From positions 558,001 to 622,000 of the forward strand of contig NZ_JAFVLN010000002.1 in the NCBI RefSeq assembly GCF_017377775.1: a stretch of 64,000 bases of DNA. Direction: 5' to 3'. Made by a program: the position numbers and the translations under genes. Positions 55,876-63,679 of this stretch are shown piece after piece. The notes under the pieces were generated by a model. That model was not told where the DNA came from. It was given only the letters and a program-made list of their open reading frames with translations, and did no database searches. Positions within the stretch are counted from its first letter, which is position 1, and each line of letters begins with the position of its first letter. The stretch comes from Streptomyces sp. VRA16 Mangrove soil. Lineage in GTDB: Bacteria > Actinomycetota > Actinomycetes > Streptomycetales > Streptomycetaceae.

Positions 55876-56496
55876 ATGACCGCACGCAAGGCCGCCGCCC
55901 GCCGCGCGGCCGTCGCTCTCGCGGTGTGCGCGGCAACGGGCGCGCTGACGCTCACGGCCTGCAGCACCGGGAGCAACGACAGCACGGGCGCGAGCGCGAG
56001 CCCGACGCCCACCGCCCCGGACTCCTCGAACTTCTCCGGCGAGCCGCCCTCGGCGCTGGCCTCCAGCGCCGCGTCGAAGAAGGCGGAGGTCAAGGAGTCG
56101 GCGTCGGCCGCGGCCGAGTCGGCCTCGCAGCGCGCGCACGACTTCGAGGCGTCGGTCTCCGCGGACGTGGAGCGCAACCGGCAGGAGTTCACGCGCGAAC
56201 TCGACAAGGCGGACGGGCAGGGCAACGCCATGGACAGCGTGTCCCTGACCGGAAAGCCCCTGGCGCAGACCGACAACGTACGGGCCCTGGTGGTCAACAT
56301 CACCAACAAGACCGACCAGAAGGCCTCGTACGCGGTCCAGGTCGACTTCAGCGACTCGGACGGCAAGGTGGTGGAGACCACGGTCGTCGGCGCCAAGGAC
56401 CTCGACCCGGGCGAGAAGGCGCAGCCGCTCGCCATCAGCACGAAGCCGCCGGAGCCGCACCTCACCGCGAAGATCGCGAAGGCCCAGCGGTACTGA
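55876..56496 (+). CDS. Lipoprotein of unknown function
   Basis: A 206-residue exported protein. The signal peptide ends in a lipobox (ALTLTACSTG, Cys about residue 29), followed by a Ser/Thr/Pro-rich linker, a charged helical segment likely to be coiled coil (AAESASQRAHDFEASVSADV, ERNRQEFTRELDKAD) and a C-terminal beta domain (VRALVVNITNKTDQKASYAV) resembling FxLYD-type domains. GAAGGGAA precedes ATG 55876. It is co-directional with the VWA genes downstream. Confidence 0.75.
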   Translation: MTARKAAARRAAVALAVCAATGALTLTACSTGSNDSTGASASPTPTAPDSSNFSGEPPSALASSAASKKAEVKESASAAAESASQRAHDFEASVSADVERNRQEFTRELDKADGQGNAMDSVSLTGKPLAQTDNVRALVVNITNKTDQKASYAVQVDFSDSDGKVVETTVVGAKDLDPGEKAQPLAISTKPPEPHLTAKIAKAQRY

Positions 56497-56591
56497 CACG
56501 GCGGACGGCAGGGCGCCGGCGTCCACTTGACGCCCGGTCAGGACCGAGGGCCGTTTTGGTCCCGGGCCGCTCCGGTCCATAAGATCCGCCG

Positions 56592-57857
56592 ATGATCATC
56601 AGACAACGGCTGGCGGCGGGCCTGTGCGCCCTGCTCGCCGTCCTCGCCGTCGGCGGCCTGTCGCCCACCGGGGCGTACGCCGACGAGACCGACCAGAAAC
56701 CCGCGCCGCAGGTCGAACTCGTCCTGGACGTCAGCGGATCCATGCGGGCCCGTGACATCGACGGCGGCTCCCGGATGGCCGCGGCGAAGCAGGCGTTCAA
56801 CGAGGTGCTCGACGCGACACCCGAAGAGGTGGAACTCGGGATAAGGACGCTCGGGGCCAACTACCCGGGCAACGACCGCAAGACGGGCTGCAAGGACACC
56901 GAACAGCTCTACCCCGTGGGTCCGTTGGACCGCACCGACGCGAAGACGGCCGTCGCCACGCTCCAGCCCACCGGCTGGACCCCGATCGGCCCCGCCCTGC
57001 TCAAGGCCGCCGACGACTTCGCCTCCGGCGAGGGCACCAAGCGCATCGTCCTCATCAGCGACGGCGAGGACACCTGTCAGCCGCTCGACCCGTGCGAGGT
57101 GGCGCGCGAGATCGCCGCCAAGGGCATCGGCCTGACCATCGACACGCTCGGCCTGGTCGCCGACGCCAAGACCCGCGAGCAGCTGTCCTGCATCGCGGAC
57201 GCCACGGGCGGCACGTACACCGCCGTGCGCCACAAGGACCAGCTCTCGGACAAGGTCGGCCAGCTGGTCGACCGGGCGGCCGACCCGGTGGTCACGCCGG
57301 TGGCCGTGAACGGCGCCGCGCAGTGCGCGGACGCGCCGCAGCTCAAGGCGGGCCTGTACACGGACCGTGAGAAGTTCGGCGAGCACCGCTTCTACCGCGT
57401 CGACGTCGAGCCGGGCCAGGAGCTGCGCGCCTCGGTGAGCGTCGCGGCCGACCGGGCCGTCAACCAGGACTACGGGGTGCTGCTGCGCGCGGTCACCACG
57501 CATGGCCGGGAGATCGTCCGCGGCCAGGAGTCCGGCGACGGGCGCACCGACGCCATCTCGACGGGCCTGCGCTACCCCAAGCCCGAGCAGTCCGACGACG
57601 AGGCGCAGACCGAGACGGTATGCCTCCAGGTCTCCCACTCCTACTCCGCGCCCGCATCGGTGAAGACGACGCCCGGCCTGCCCGTCGAGCTGACGGTCGA
57701 CCTGGTGGACGGCCCCGACCAGGCGTCGGACGTGGCCGCGTTCGGGCTGGGCCACGGCTGGTGGCTGCTGGCCGCTCTGGTCGTGCTCGGCTTCCTCGCG
57801 GGTGTGATCTGGGGCTGGCTCTCGCGCTGGCGTGTCGCCGTCTGGAGGACGAACTGA
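56592..57857 (+). CDS. Secreted membrane-anchored VWA-domain protein
   Basis: A 421-residue protein with a Sec signal peptide, a von Willebrand A domain carrying the metal-ion site DVSGSM (near residue 47) and a later RIVLISDGEDTCQ strand, a C-terminal beta-rich region and a single membrane helix (GWWLLAALVVLGFLAGVIWG) before a basic tail. It displays a metal-dependent adhesion-type domain on the cell surface. Its stop overlaps the start of the next gene (TGATG), so the two are translationally coupled. Confidence 0.8.
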   Translation: MIIRQRLAAGLCALLAVLAVGGLSPTGAYADETDQKPAPQVELVLDVSGSMRARDIDGGSRMAAAKQAFNEVLDATPEEVELGIRTLGANYPGNDRKTGCKDTEQLYPVGPLDRTDAKTAVATLQPTGWTPIGPALLKAADDFASGEGTKRIVLISDGEDTCQPLDPCEVAREIAAKGIGLTIDTLGLVADAKTREQLSCIADATGGTYTAVRHKDQLSDKVGQLVDRAADPVVTPVAVNGAAQCADAPQLKAGLYTDREKFGEHRFYRVDVEPGQELRASVSVAADRAVNQDYGVLLRAVTTHGREIVRGQESGDGRTDAISTGLRYPKPEQSDDEAQTETVCLQVSHSYSAPASVKTTPGLPVELTVDLVDGPDQASDVAAFGLGHGWWLLAALVVLGFLAGVIWGWLSRWRVAVWRTN

Positions 57858-58618
57858 TGCGACGTACAAGGCTGTTGACGGGCGCCCTGCTGGGCGCCGC
57901 CACCGCGCTGCTCGCCCTGGCCGGGCCGGTCGCCGCGGACGACGACTCCACCGCGCAGCAGGCCCCCACGGAGGCGGGCACGTCGTTCCGTACGGCGGCG
58001 CAGATGCAGCAGGACCAGAAGGCGACGGCGAGTGCGTCGACGGGTGACTACCTGTACTGGTCGTTCCCGGCCGACGCCGGTCAGCGCCCGACCGTGCGGG
58101 CCACCGTCGAGCTTCCCGACGCGCAGGCCCGGCACGGCGCGCAGACCTGGCGCATCGACGTGTTCGACGGACTGCGGCGCCGCCAGTCCTGCCAGTACGG
58201 CATGCAGGCGCGCAGCGCCGGGACCGAGTCGGCCCGCGTGACGCTCGCCTGCACGCTGCGCACCGTGCGCGCCTGGTCGGAGGCGTGGGCGAACGACCCG
58301 CTGCCCGGCACGTACTACGTCCGGCTCACGGTGACCTCGCTCGCCTCGGCCGATCTGGGGCAGCCCGTGAAGGCCTCGGTCGAGGCCCACTCGAAGGACA
58401 TCGGCGGCGCGGCGGCGGTCGACGGCACGCTGGCCGCTCCGCTGGTCCCGGGCACGACCGCCTCCGCCGAGAAGGCGGCCCCGGCCGACGGCTGGTCCTC
58501 CGGCTGGTGGACGAGCCGGTGGCTGTGGACGGGGGCCGGAGCGGTGCTCGCGGCTCTGGCCGGCATCGGGGGGTACGCCCTGACGCGGGGCTCGGGGCGG
58601 CCCGCCACGGCGCCGTAG
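57857..58618 (+). CDS. Secreted membrane-anchored partner of the VWA protein
   Basis: A 253-residue protein with a signal peptide (LLTGALLGAATALLALAGPV), an extracellular beta-rich domain (STGDYLYWSFPADAGQRPTV, ARVTLACTLRTVRAWSEAWA) and a C-terminal helix (LWTGAGAVLAALAGIGGYAL). Its domain recalls the region after the VWA domain of the upstream protein (both have HRFYRVDVEPG- or YLYWSFPADAG-like starts), so it may be a duplicate partner. Function unknown. Confidence 0.7.
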   Translation: MRRTRLLTGALLGAATALLALAGPVAADDDSTAQQAPTEAGTSFRTAAQMQQDQKATASASTGDYLYWSFPADAGQRPTVRATVELPDAQARHGAQTWRIDVFDGLRRRQSCQYGMQARSAGTESARVTLACTLRTVRAWSEAWANDPLPGTYYVRLTVTSLASADLGQPVKASVEAHSKDIGGAAAVDGTLAAPLVPGTTASAEKAAPADGWSSGWWTSRWLWTGAGAVLAALAGIGGYALTRGSGRPATAP

Positions 58619-58636
58619 GCGTGACGGGTTGAGCAG

Positions 58637-58790
58637 CGGGTGCGGCGCCGCCGTGGCCGCTCGCGCGGTTCCCCCGCGCCCCCGAAGGCGTGCGCTGCGC
58701 GCAGCCTTCCAACATGAGATGCCGCACCGAAGGTGCGCATCTCGGGGGCGCGGGGAACCGCGCGAGGACGGACCACCGGCCCGCACCCGC
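58637..58790. repeat. Second long inverted repeat of the Streptomyces intergenic type
   Basis: Arms of about 49 bp (58637-58685 and 58742-58790) contain GCGCGGGGAACCGCGCG and enclose two smaller hairpins. It lies between convergent genes and shares its core with the repeat at 34354-34497. Confidence 0.7.
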
Positions 58791-58800
58791 CGAACCGCGC

Positions 58801-59439
58801 TCAGCCCTCCAGGGCGAGAAGGCCCTTGGCCAGAGCGCCGGTTCCCTCCAGCGCGACCCGCCCGGCACGCACCGCGGCGGTCAGCCCGAGCTCTCCCCGG
58901 GCGACGGCCCCGCCCACCTCGGCGTCCAAGGTCAGCCGGACATCGGCCCCGCCCGGGAACGCCCCGTCCCCGTAGACCGGCCCCTCCTGCGAGCCCACCC
59001 GGACATGGAACTCCCCCTCGTCCAGGCGGACGTCGACGACCCCGGGTTCGCCGAGGCCCTCCAGCTGCCTCAGCAACGGCAGCGCCAGCCAGTGCGCCCG
59101 CACCGCGTCCGTGGCCCGCCGCTCGGCCAGCGCCGGCGCCCCCCACTCCCCCAGCGCCGTGAGCACGGGGAGCAACTCCCGTCCGCGCGGGGTGAGTTCA
59201 TACACGTACGCGGAGGCCGGCGCGGGCAATCGGCGCCGCACGGCGATCCCGTCCCGCTCCATGTCCTTCAGGCGCGTGGCCAGCATGTCCGTGCTGACGC
59301 CCGGCAGATCGGCGTGCAGGTCCGTGTAGCGGCGCGCCCCCGCGAGGAGTTCGCGCACGATCAACAGGGTCCAGCGGTCCCCGACGGCGTCGAGAGCGCG
59401 GGCTGCGGCGCAGTACTGGTCGTAGCTTCGGCGTGGCAT
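58801..59439 (-). CDS. HxlR-family regulator with C-terminal SCP2-like domain
   Basis: A 212-residue protein. Residues 1-105 are an HxlR winged helix (YDQYCAAARALDAVGDRWTL, LLAGARRYTDLHADLPGVST, RLKDMERDGIAVRRRLPAP). The last 90 residues resemble a sterol-carrier-protein-2 domain (FHVRVGSQEGPVYGDGAFPG, GADVRLTLDAEVGGAVARGE), which could bind a lipid or other hydrophobic effector. Typical HxlR proteins stop after the first part. It is divergent from the aminotransferase, and two operator dyads lie between them. Confidence 0.82.
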   Translation of the reverse strand: MPRRSYDQYCAAARALDAVGDRWTLLIVRELLAGARRYTDLHADLPGVSTDMLATRLKDMERDGIAVRRRLPAPASAYVYELTPRGRELLPVLTALGEWGAPALAERRATDAVRAHWLALPLLRQLEGLGEPGVVDVRLDEGEFHVRVGSQEGPVYGDGAFPGGADVRLTLDAEVGGAVARGELGLTAAVRAGRVALEGTGALAKGLLALEG

Positions 59440-59461
59440 GGCTCGCAGTCTATGCAACTCG

Positions 59462-59496
59462 TTGGACTTTCCAAGCGTGCACTTGGTAAAACCAAG
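59462..59496. promoter_or_regulatory. Two phased operator dyads for the HxlR regulator
   Basis: TTGG-ACTTT-CCAAG (59462-59475) and CTTGG-TAAAA-CCAAG (59482-59496). Centres are 21 bp apart, two helical turns. They sit between the divergent HxlR and aminotransferase genes and are the likely binding sites of the regulator. Confidence 0.65.
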
Positions 59497-59520
59497 CAAC
59501 CCAGCGAGGAGGCATGGCAC

Positions 59521-60729
59521 ATGGAGTTCCGGCAGTCGAGCAAGCTGAGCGAGGTCTGCTACGAGATCCGCGGCCCGGTGATCGAGCACGCCAACGCCCT
59601 GGAGGAGGCGGGCCACAGCGTCCTGCGCCTGAACACCGGCAACCCCGCGCTCTTCGGCTTCGAAGCGCCCGAGGAGATCGTCCAGGACATGATCCGGATG
59701 CTCCCGCAGGCGCACGGCTACACGGACTCGCGCGGCATCCTGTCGGCCCGCCGCGCCGTCGCCCAGCGCTACCAGACGCTCGGCCTGGAGGTCGACGTCG
59801 ACGACGTCTACCTGGGCAACGGCGTCTCCGAGCTGGTCTCCATGGCGGTGCAGGCGCTGATCGAGGACGGCGACGAAGTCCTCATCCCCGCACCGGACTT
59901 CCCCCTGTGGACGGCGGTCACCACGCTCTCCGGCGGCAAGGCCGTGCACTACCTGTGCGACGAGCGGTCCGACTGGTACCCGGACCTCGCCGACATGGAG
60001 TCGAAGATCACCGACCGCACCAAGGCGGTCGTCGTCATCAACCCCAACAACCCGACGGGCGCGGTCTATCCGAAGGAGATCGTCGAGAGCATCCTCGACC
60101 TCGCCCGCCGGCACGGCCTGATGGTCCTCGCGGACGAGATCTACGACCAGATCCTGTACGACGACGCGGTTCACCACAGCGCCGCGGCCCTCGCCCCCGA
60201 CCTGGTCGTGCTCACGTTCTGCGGGCTTTCGAAGACGTACAGGGTGGCCGGGTTCCGCTCCGGCTGGCTGGTGGTCACGGGCCCCAAGCAGCACGCGAAG
60301 GACTACCTGGAGGGGCTGACGATGCTCGCCTCCATGCGCCTGTGCCCGAACGCGCCCGCCCAGTACGCCATCCAGGCCGCGCTCGGCGGCCGCCAGTCCA
60401 TCCATGAACTCACCGCGCCCGGCGGCCGGTTGCGCGAGCAGCGCGACAAGGCGTGGGAGAAGCTCAACGAGATCCCGGGCGTCAGCTGCGTCAAGCCGAA
60501 GGGCTCGCTGTACGCGTTCCCGCGCCTCGACCCGGACGTGCACAAGATCGTGGACGACGAGAAGTTCGTCCTGGACCTGCTGCTGCGCGAGAAGATCCAG
60601 GTGGTACAGGGCACGGGCTTCAACTGGCCGCGCCCCGACCACTTCCGCATCCTCACCCTCCCCTACGCTGACGATCTCGACGCCGCGATCAGCCGGATCG
60701 GGCGCTTCCTGAGCGGATACCGTCAGTGA
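59521..60729 (+). CDS. AlaA-like aminotransferase (class I/II, PLP)
   Basis: A 402-residue aminotransferase. The N-terminus RQSSKLSEVCYEIRGPVIEH and NTGNPALFGFEAPEEIVQDM match the AlaA/YfbQ group, which makes alanine from pyruvate and glutamate. The PLP Lys is in LTFCGLSKTYRVAGFRSGW, and VVINPNNPTGAVYPKEIVES is the ring-binding segment. AGGAGG lies 8 bases before ATG 59521. Its stop overlaps the peptidase start (GTGA). Control by the divergent HxlR protein is likely. Confidence 0.88.
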   Translation: MEFRQSSKLSEVCYEIRGPVIEHANALEEAGHSVLRLNTGNPALFGFEAPEEIVQDMIRMLPQAHGYTDSRGILSARRAVAQRYQTLGLEVDVDDVYLGNGVSELVSMAVQALIEDGDEVLIPAPDFPLWTAVTTLSGGKAVHYLCDERSDWYPDLADMESKITDRTKAVVVINPNNPTGAVYPKEIVESILDLARRHGLMVLADEIYDQILYDDAVHHSAAALAPDLVVLTFCGLSKTYRVAGFRSGWLVVTGPKQHAKDYLEGLTMLASMRLCPNAPAQYAIQAALGGRQSIHELTAPGGRLREQRDKAWEKLNEIPGVSCVKPKGSLYAFPRLDPDVHKIVDDEKFVLDLLLREKIQVVQGTGFNWPRPDHFRILTLPYADDLDAAISRIGRFLSGYRQ

Positions 60730-61370
60730 GTTCGTCCTGTGCCCGTTGCCCGTACCCGAGCCACACCCAGTTCGCCTCGCCGGACCTCGTCGGGCCCATC
60801 GTGAACGACGGGTTCGACCGGGCCGCGGACCCGGCGTGGCGGGAGTCGGGCGCGCGGACGGTGGCGGACTACGCGCGCTGGTGCGGGCATCTGTGCGGGG
60901 CGACGTGTCTGCGCATGGCGCTCGGCCCCGACGCGCCCTCGCTCTTCGAACTGCGCGACGGCGCGGTCAAGTTCGGCGCGTACACCGTCGACGCCGAGGG
61001 GGAGATCCGCGGCATGGTCTACGCGCCGGCCGTGGAGTACGTGCGTGAGGTGCACGGCGTCGACGCGTCCGTGCACCGCGAGCTGACGGTGGCCGGCATC
61101 GGTGAACTCCTCGACGCGGGACGGCTCGTCATCGCCTCCGTGCACTACGCGATCCGGCGCCCGCACGACCCCGCGCCCGGCCGCGGCGGCCACCTCGTCC
61201 TGGTCACGGGCCGGACGGCGGACGGGGCGGGCCTGCACTTCCACAACCCGTCGGGCACGGACGCGGCGAGCCGCACCGCCGATCTGCCGGCGGCGCGGTT
61301 CGCGGAGTTCTTCGCGGGGCGCGGCATGTCGCTGGCCGTACCGGCCGAAGCGGCAACAGGCACCCCTTGA
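60726..61370 (+). CDS. C39-like cysteine peptidase
   Basis: A 214-residue protein of a peptidase-C39-like family seen in Streptomyces. The catalytic Cys is probably in WCGHLCGATCLRMALGPDAP and the His in GRGGHLVLVTGRTADG, with the supporting residue in HFHNPSG. It has no signal peptide and no ABC domain, unlike bacteriocin-processing C39 proteins. GTG 60726 overlaps the aminotransferase stop by 4 bp. Substrate unknown; coupling to an AlaA-like enzyme is curious. Confidence 0.65.
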   Translation: MSSSCARCPYPSHTQFASPDLVGPIVNDGFDRAADPAWRESGARTVADYARWCGHLCGATCLRMALGPDAPSLFELRDGAVKFGAYTVDAEGEIRGMVYAPAVEYVREVHGVDASVHRELTVAGIGELLDAGRLVIASVHYAIRRPHDPAPGRGGHLVLVTGRTADGAGLHFHNPSGTDAASRTADLPAARFAEFFAGRGMSLAVPAEAATGTP

Positions 61371-61463
61371 GGTGGTGTTGGCCACAGGGCCACCAGGTAG
61401 CCTGCACATGCCAACCGTCGCGTTGAGCACGGCCACACAGTCGATCACGGGGGATCCCCAGGC

Positions 61464-62030
61464 ATGTCCTCACCTGTTCCGCCGCACCACCAGAACCAGC
61501 CGCCCTACGGCTACCCGCCCCAGCCGCAGCAGCAGTACGCCCCACCGCAGTACGGCTACCAGCAGCAGCCTCAGCAGCAACCACCCTATGGGCAGCCTCC
61601 CTACGGACAGCAGCCGCCTTACGGGCAGCCGCCGCAGGCTCCCCGGCCGAGCGGCCCGCCGCCCCGCCGTGCGGCGCAGGGAGTCATCACCTTCGTCGTC
61701 ATCATCGCGATCTTCGCGGGCGTGGGCTACTGGGTGTACGACTACAACACCAACCCCAACGGCGGCAAGGCCAAGGCCGAGGCGTCCCGGTCGGCCGCGG
61801 CCGAGGAGGCCAGGACCCACAACCCGGAGATCGGCGACTGCGTCAAGGTCGCCGACCCCAAGGGCAAGCCCGTGCCGACGGTCGTCGACTGCGGCTCCTC
61901 CGAGGCCGAGTACAAGACGGGCGACAAGATGTACGGTGCGGGACAGACCTGCGACGCGAAATACGACTACGGCATCGAGTACCGAACCAACCGGGGCTCC
62001 GACTACACCTGGTGCTTCACCAAGATCTGA
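61464..62030 (+). CDS. Pro/Gln/Tyr-rich single-pass membrane protein (LppU/SCO3897-like)
   Basis: A 188-residue protein. The first 70 residues are a low-complexity PPYGQ-type repeat region, followed by one helix (GVITFVVIIAIFAGVGYWVY) and an extracellular domain with four Cys (GDCVKVADPKGKPVPTVVDC, GQTCDAKYDYGI, YTWCFTKI) resembling the LppU/SCO3897 group. The cytoplasmic tail may interact with other low-complexity proteins at the membrane. Function unknown. Confidence 0.7.
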   Translation: MSSPVPPHHQNQPPYGYPPQPQQQYAPPQYGYQQQPQQQPPYGQPPYGQQPPYGQPPQAPRPSGPPPRRAAQGVITFVVIIAIFAGVGYWVYDYNTNPNGGKAKAEASRSAAAEEARTHNPEIGDCVKVADPKGKPVPTVVDCGSSEAEYKTGDKMYGAGQTCDAKYDYGIEYRTNRGSDYTWCFTKI

Positions 62031-62109
62031 CCGGGCGCACCCGCGGCGGGTCGGCGACCGTCGCGGGTGACATCGGCACTTCCCCGGGCGGGTTGAGGAG
62101 TACGGCACG

Positions 62110-62568
62110 TTGGACGCGGCACTGATAGCGGTGCTCGGCACCCTGCTCGGGTCGGTCGTCACGCACTACTTCCAGGGGCGGGCGACCGTGCGCAGCGCGG
62201 AGCTGGCGCGCGCCGAGCAGTTGCGGCAGGAGCGGATCTCCACCTACAGCGCGTTCGCGGGGGCGCTGCACGACTACCGGCGCAGCCAGAACGACCGCTG
62301 GTTCCGGGCGCACGAGAACGCGCCGGACGCCGTCGTGGAGGCGTCCCGGTTCACCTCGTACGAGGGCCGGATCACCGCGCGCTCGGCGCTCACGCGCGTT
62401 CAGCTCATCTGTGACGACCGGCGGATGCGCCAACTCGCCGAGGAGGCCTTCGAGTTCGTGAACTGTCTGCACGAGGCCACCGACGCGGCGGACCGTGACC
62501 GGCGCTCCCGGCAGGCGAAGCAGGCTCTGGAAGCGTTCGTGACGGCGGCGGCCCCGACGGTGCGCTGA
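62110..62568 (+). CDS. Small membrane-anchored helical protein
   Basis: A 152-residue protein from a TTG start, with GAGGAG about 10 bases upstream. An N-terminal hydrophobic anchor (LIAVLGTLLGSVVTHYF) precedes a long helical domain rich in Arg and Glu (AELARAEQLRQERISTYSAF). Similar short proteins are frequent in Streptomyces; no function is known. Confidence 0.65.
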   Translation: MDAALIAVLGTLLGSVVTHYFQGRATVRSAELARAEQLRQERISTYSAFAGALHDYRRSQNDRWFRAHENAPDAVVEASRFTSYEGRITARSALTRVQLICDDRRMRQLAEEAFEFVNCLHEATDAADRDRRSRQAKQALEAFVTAAAPTVR

Positions 62569-62611
62569 CGCGACGCGCGTAGGGAGGGTCTCGCGCGGGC
62601 ACCTCTCCCCC

Positions 62612-63154
62612 ATGACGGACAAGCCGCTGCTGCTGCTCGACGTGGACGGCCCGCTCAATCCGTACGCCGACCGGTTCGCCCGGCTGCGCGGCTACCGCGC
62701 GCACCGGCTGCACCCCAGCAACTGGACGGCGCGCCAGACGCCGGGCTCGCGCAGCCACCGGCGCGGGCTGCGCGTCGTGCTGCACCCCGGGCACGGGGCG
62801 CTGCTGCGGGCGCTGCCCTACGAACTGGCCTGGGCGACGACCTGGATGCACGAGGCCAACGAGATGATCGCCCCGGCCGTCGGGCTGCCCCGGGACCTGC
62901 CGGTCATCGAGTGGCCGCGGCTCTTCGCGGCCGACCCGGACGGCCTGTACTGGAAGACCCGGACGCTCGTGGAGTGGGCGGCGGGCCGCCCCTTCGCCTG
63001 GGTCGACGACATGCTGACCGAAGCCGACGTGGCGTACGTCGCCGAACGCCACGACGCGCCCGCGCTGTTGCTCACCGTCCATCCGCGACGCGGGCTGCGC
63101 GCACCGGACTTCGCGCGGTTGCGGGAGTGGGCCGAGGGGCTGCCGGTCGCGTAG
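62612..63154 (+). CDS. HAD-fold hydrolase-like protein
   Basis: A 180-residue protein. The HAD motif I is LLLLDVDGPLNPYADRF, motif II lies in ELAWATTWMHEANEM, and a later acidic motif is in PFAWVDDMLTEADVAYV. It belongs to the small 'HAD domain-containing' group seen in actinobacteria, some of which act in RNA repair. No partner is adjacent, so the substrate is unknown. Confidence 0.75.
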   Translation: MTDKPLLLLDVDGPLNPYADRFARLRGYRAHRLHPSNWTARQTPGSRSHRRGLRVVLHPGHGALLRALPYELAWATTWMHEANEMIAPAVGLPRDLPVIEWPRLFAADPDGLYWKTRTLVEWAAGRPFAWVDDMLTEADVAYVAERHDAPALLLTVHPRRGLRAPDFARLREWAEGLPVA

Positions 63155-63251
63155 CCCGGACGGTGCCGCCGAGCCGCGGCTGCGTAGTCTTCGTCACCCG
63201 GAGCGGCGTCCGCCGTCCGACGCGGCCCGGCACCTGACGAAGGCAGAGAAG

Positions 63252-63665
63252 ATGACCACGCAGCACCACCTTGTCGATCACGAGCTCATCGAGGCGGCGG
63301 CGCGGGTCGCGCGCACGCACTGCCGGGGAGACAACCACACCATGGCGGCCGCGGCCCGTGCCCGCGACGGCCGCATCGTCACCGCGGTGAACGCCTACCA
63401 CTTCACGGGAGGCCCCTGCGCCGAGCTGGTCGTCATCGGCGCGGCGGCCGGCCAGGGCGCCTACGAGCTGGACACGATCGTCGCCGTGGGCGACCGCGAC
63501 CGCGGGGTCGTGCCGCCGTGCGGGCGCTGCCGGCAGGTCCTGCTGGACTACTTCCCCGGCCTGAAGGTCATCGTCGGCCGGGACGAGCACGTGCGCGCCG
63601 TCCCGGTCGCCGACCTGCTGCCCGAGACGTATGTCTGGGCGGACCACCAGCTCGACGCCGGGTAG
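63252..63665 (+). CDS. Blasticidin-S-deaminase-like cytidine deaminase
   Basis: A 137-residue zinc deaminase. The zinc and proton-shuttle motifs are NAYHFTGGPCAELVVIGAAA (Cys-Ala-Glu in place of the usual His-Ala-Glu) and VVPPCGRCRQVLLDYFPGLK (PCxxC). These blocks and the C-terminal LLPETYVW are, from memory, close to the fungal blasticidin S deaminase BSD (VNVYHFTGGPCAELVVLG, SPCGRCRQVLLDLHPG, LLPSGYVW). Family members deaminate the cytosine ring of blasticidin S or ordinary cytidine. Resistance or nucleoside salvage are both possible. Confidence 0.85.
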   Translation: MTTQHHLVDHELIEAAARVARTHCRGDNHTMAAAARARDGRIVTAVNAYHFTGGPCAELVVIGAAAGQGAYELDTIVAVGDRDRGVVPPCGRCRQVLLDYFPGLKVIVGRDEHVRAVPVADLLPETYVWADHQLDAG

Positions 63666-63679
63666 AGCGCGCCGCCCGG

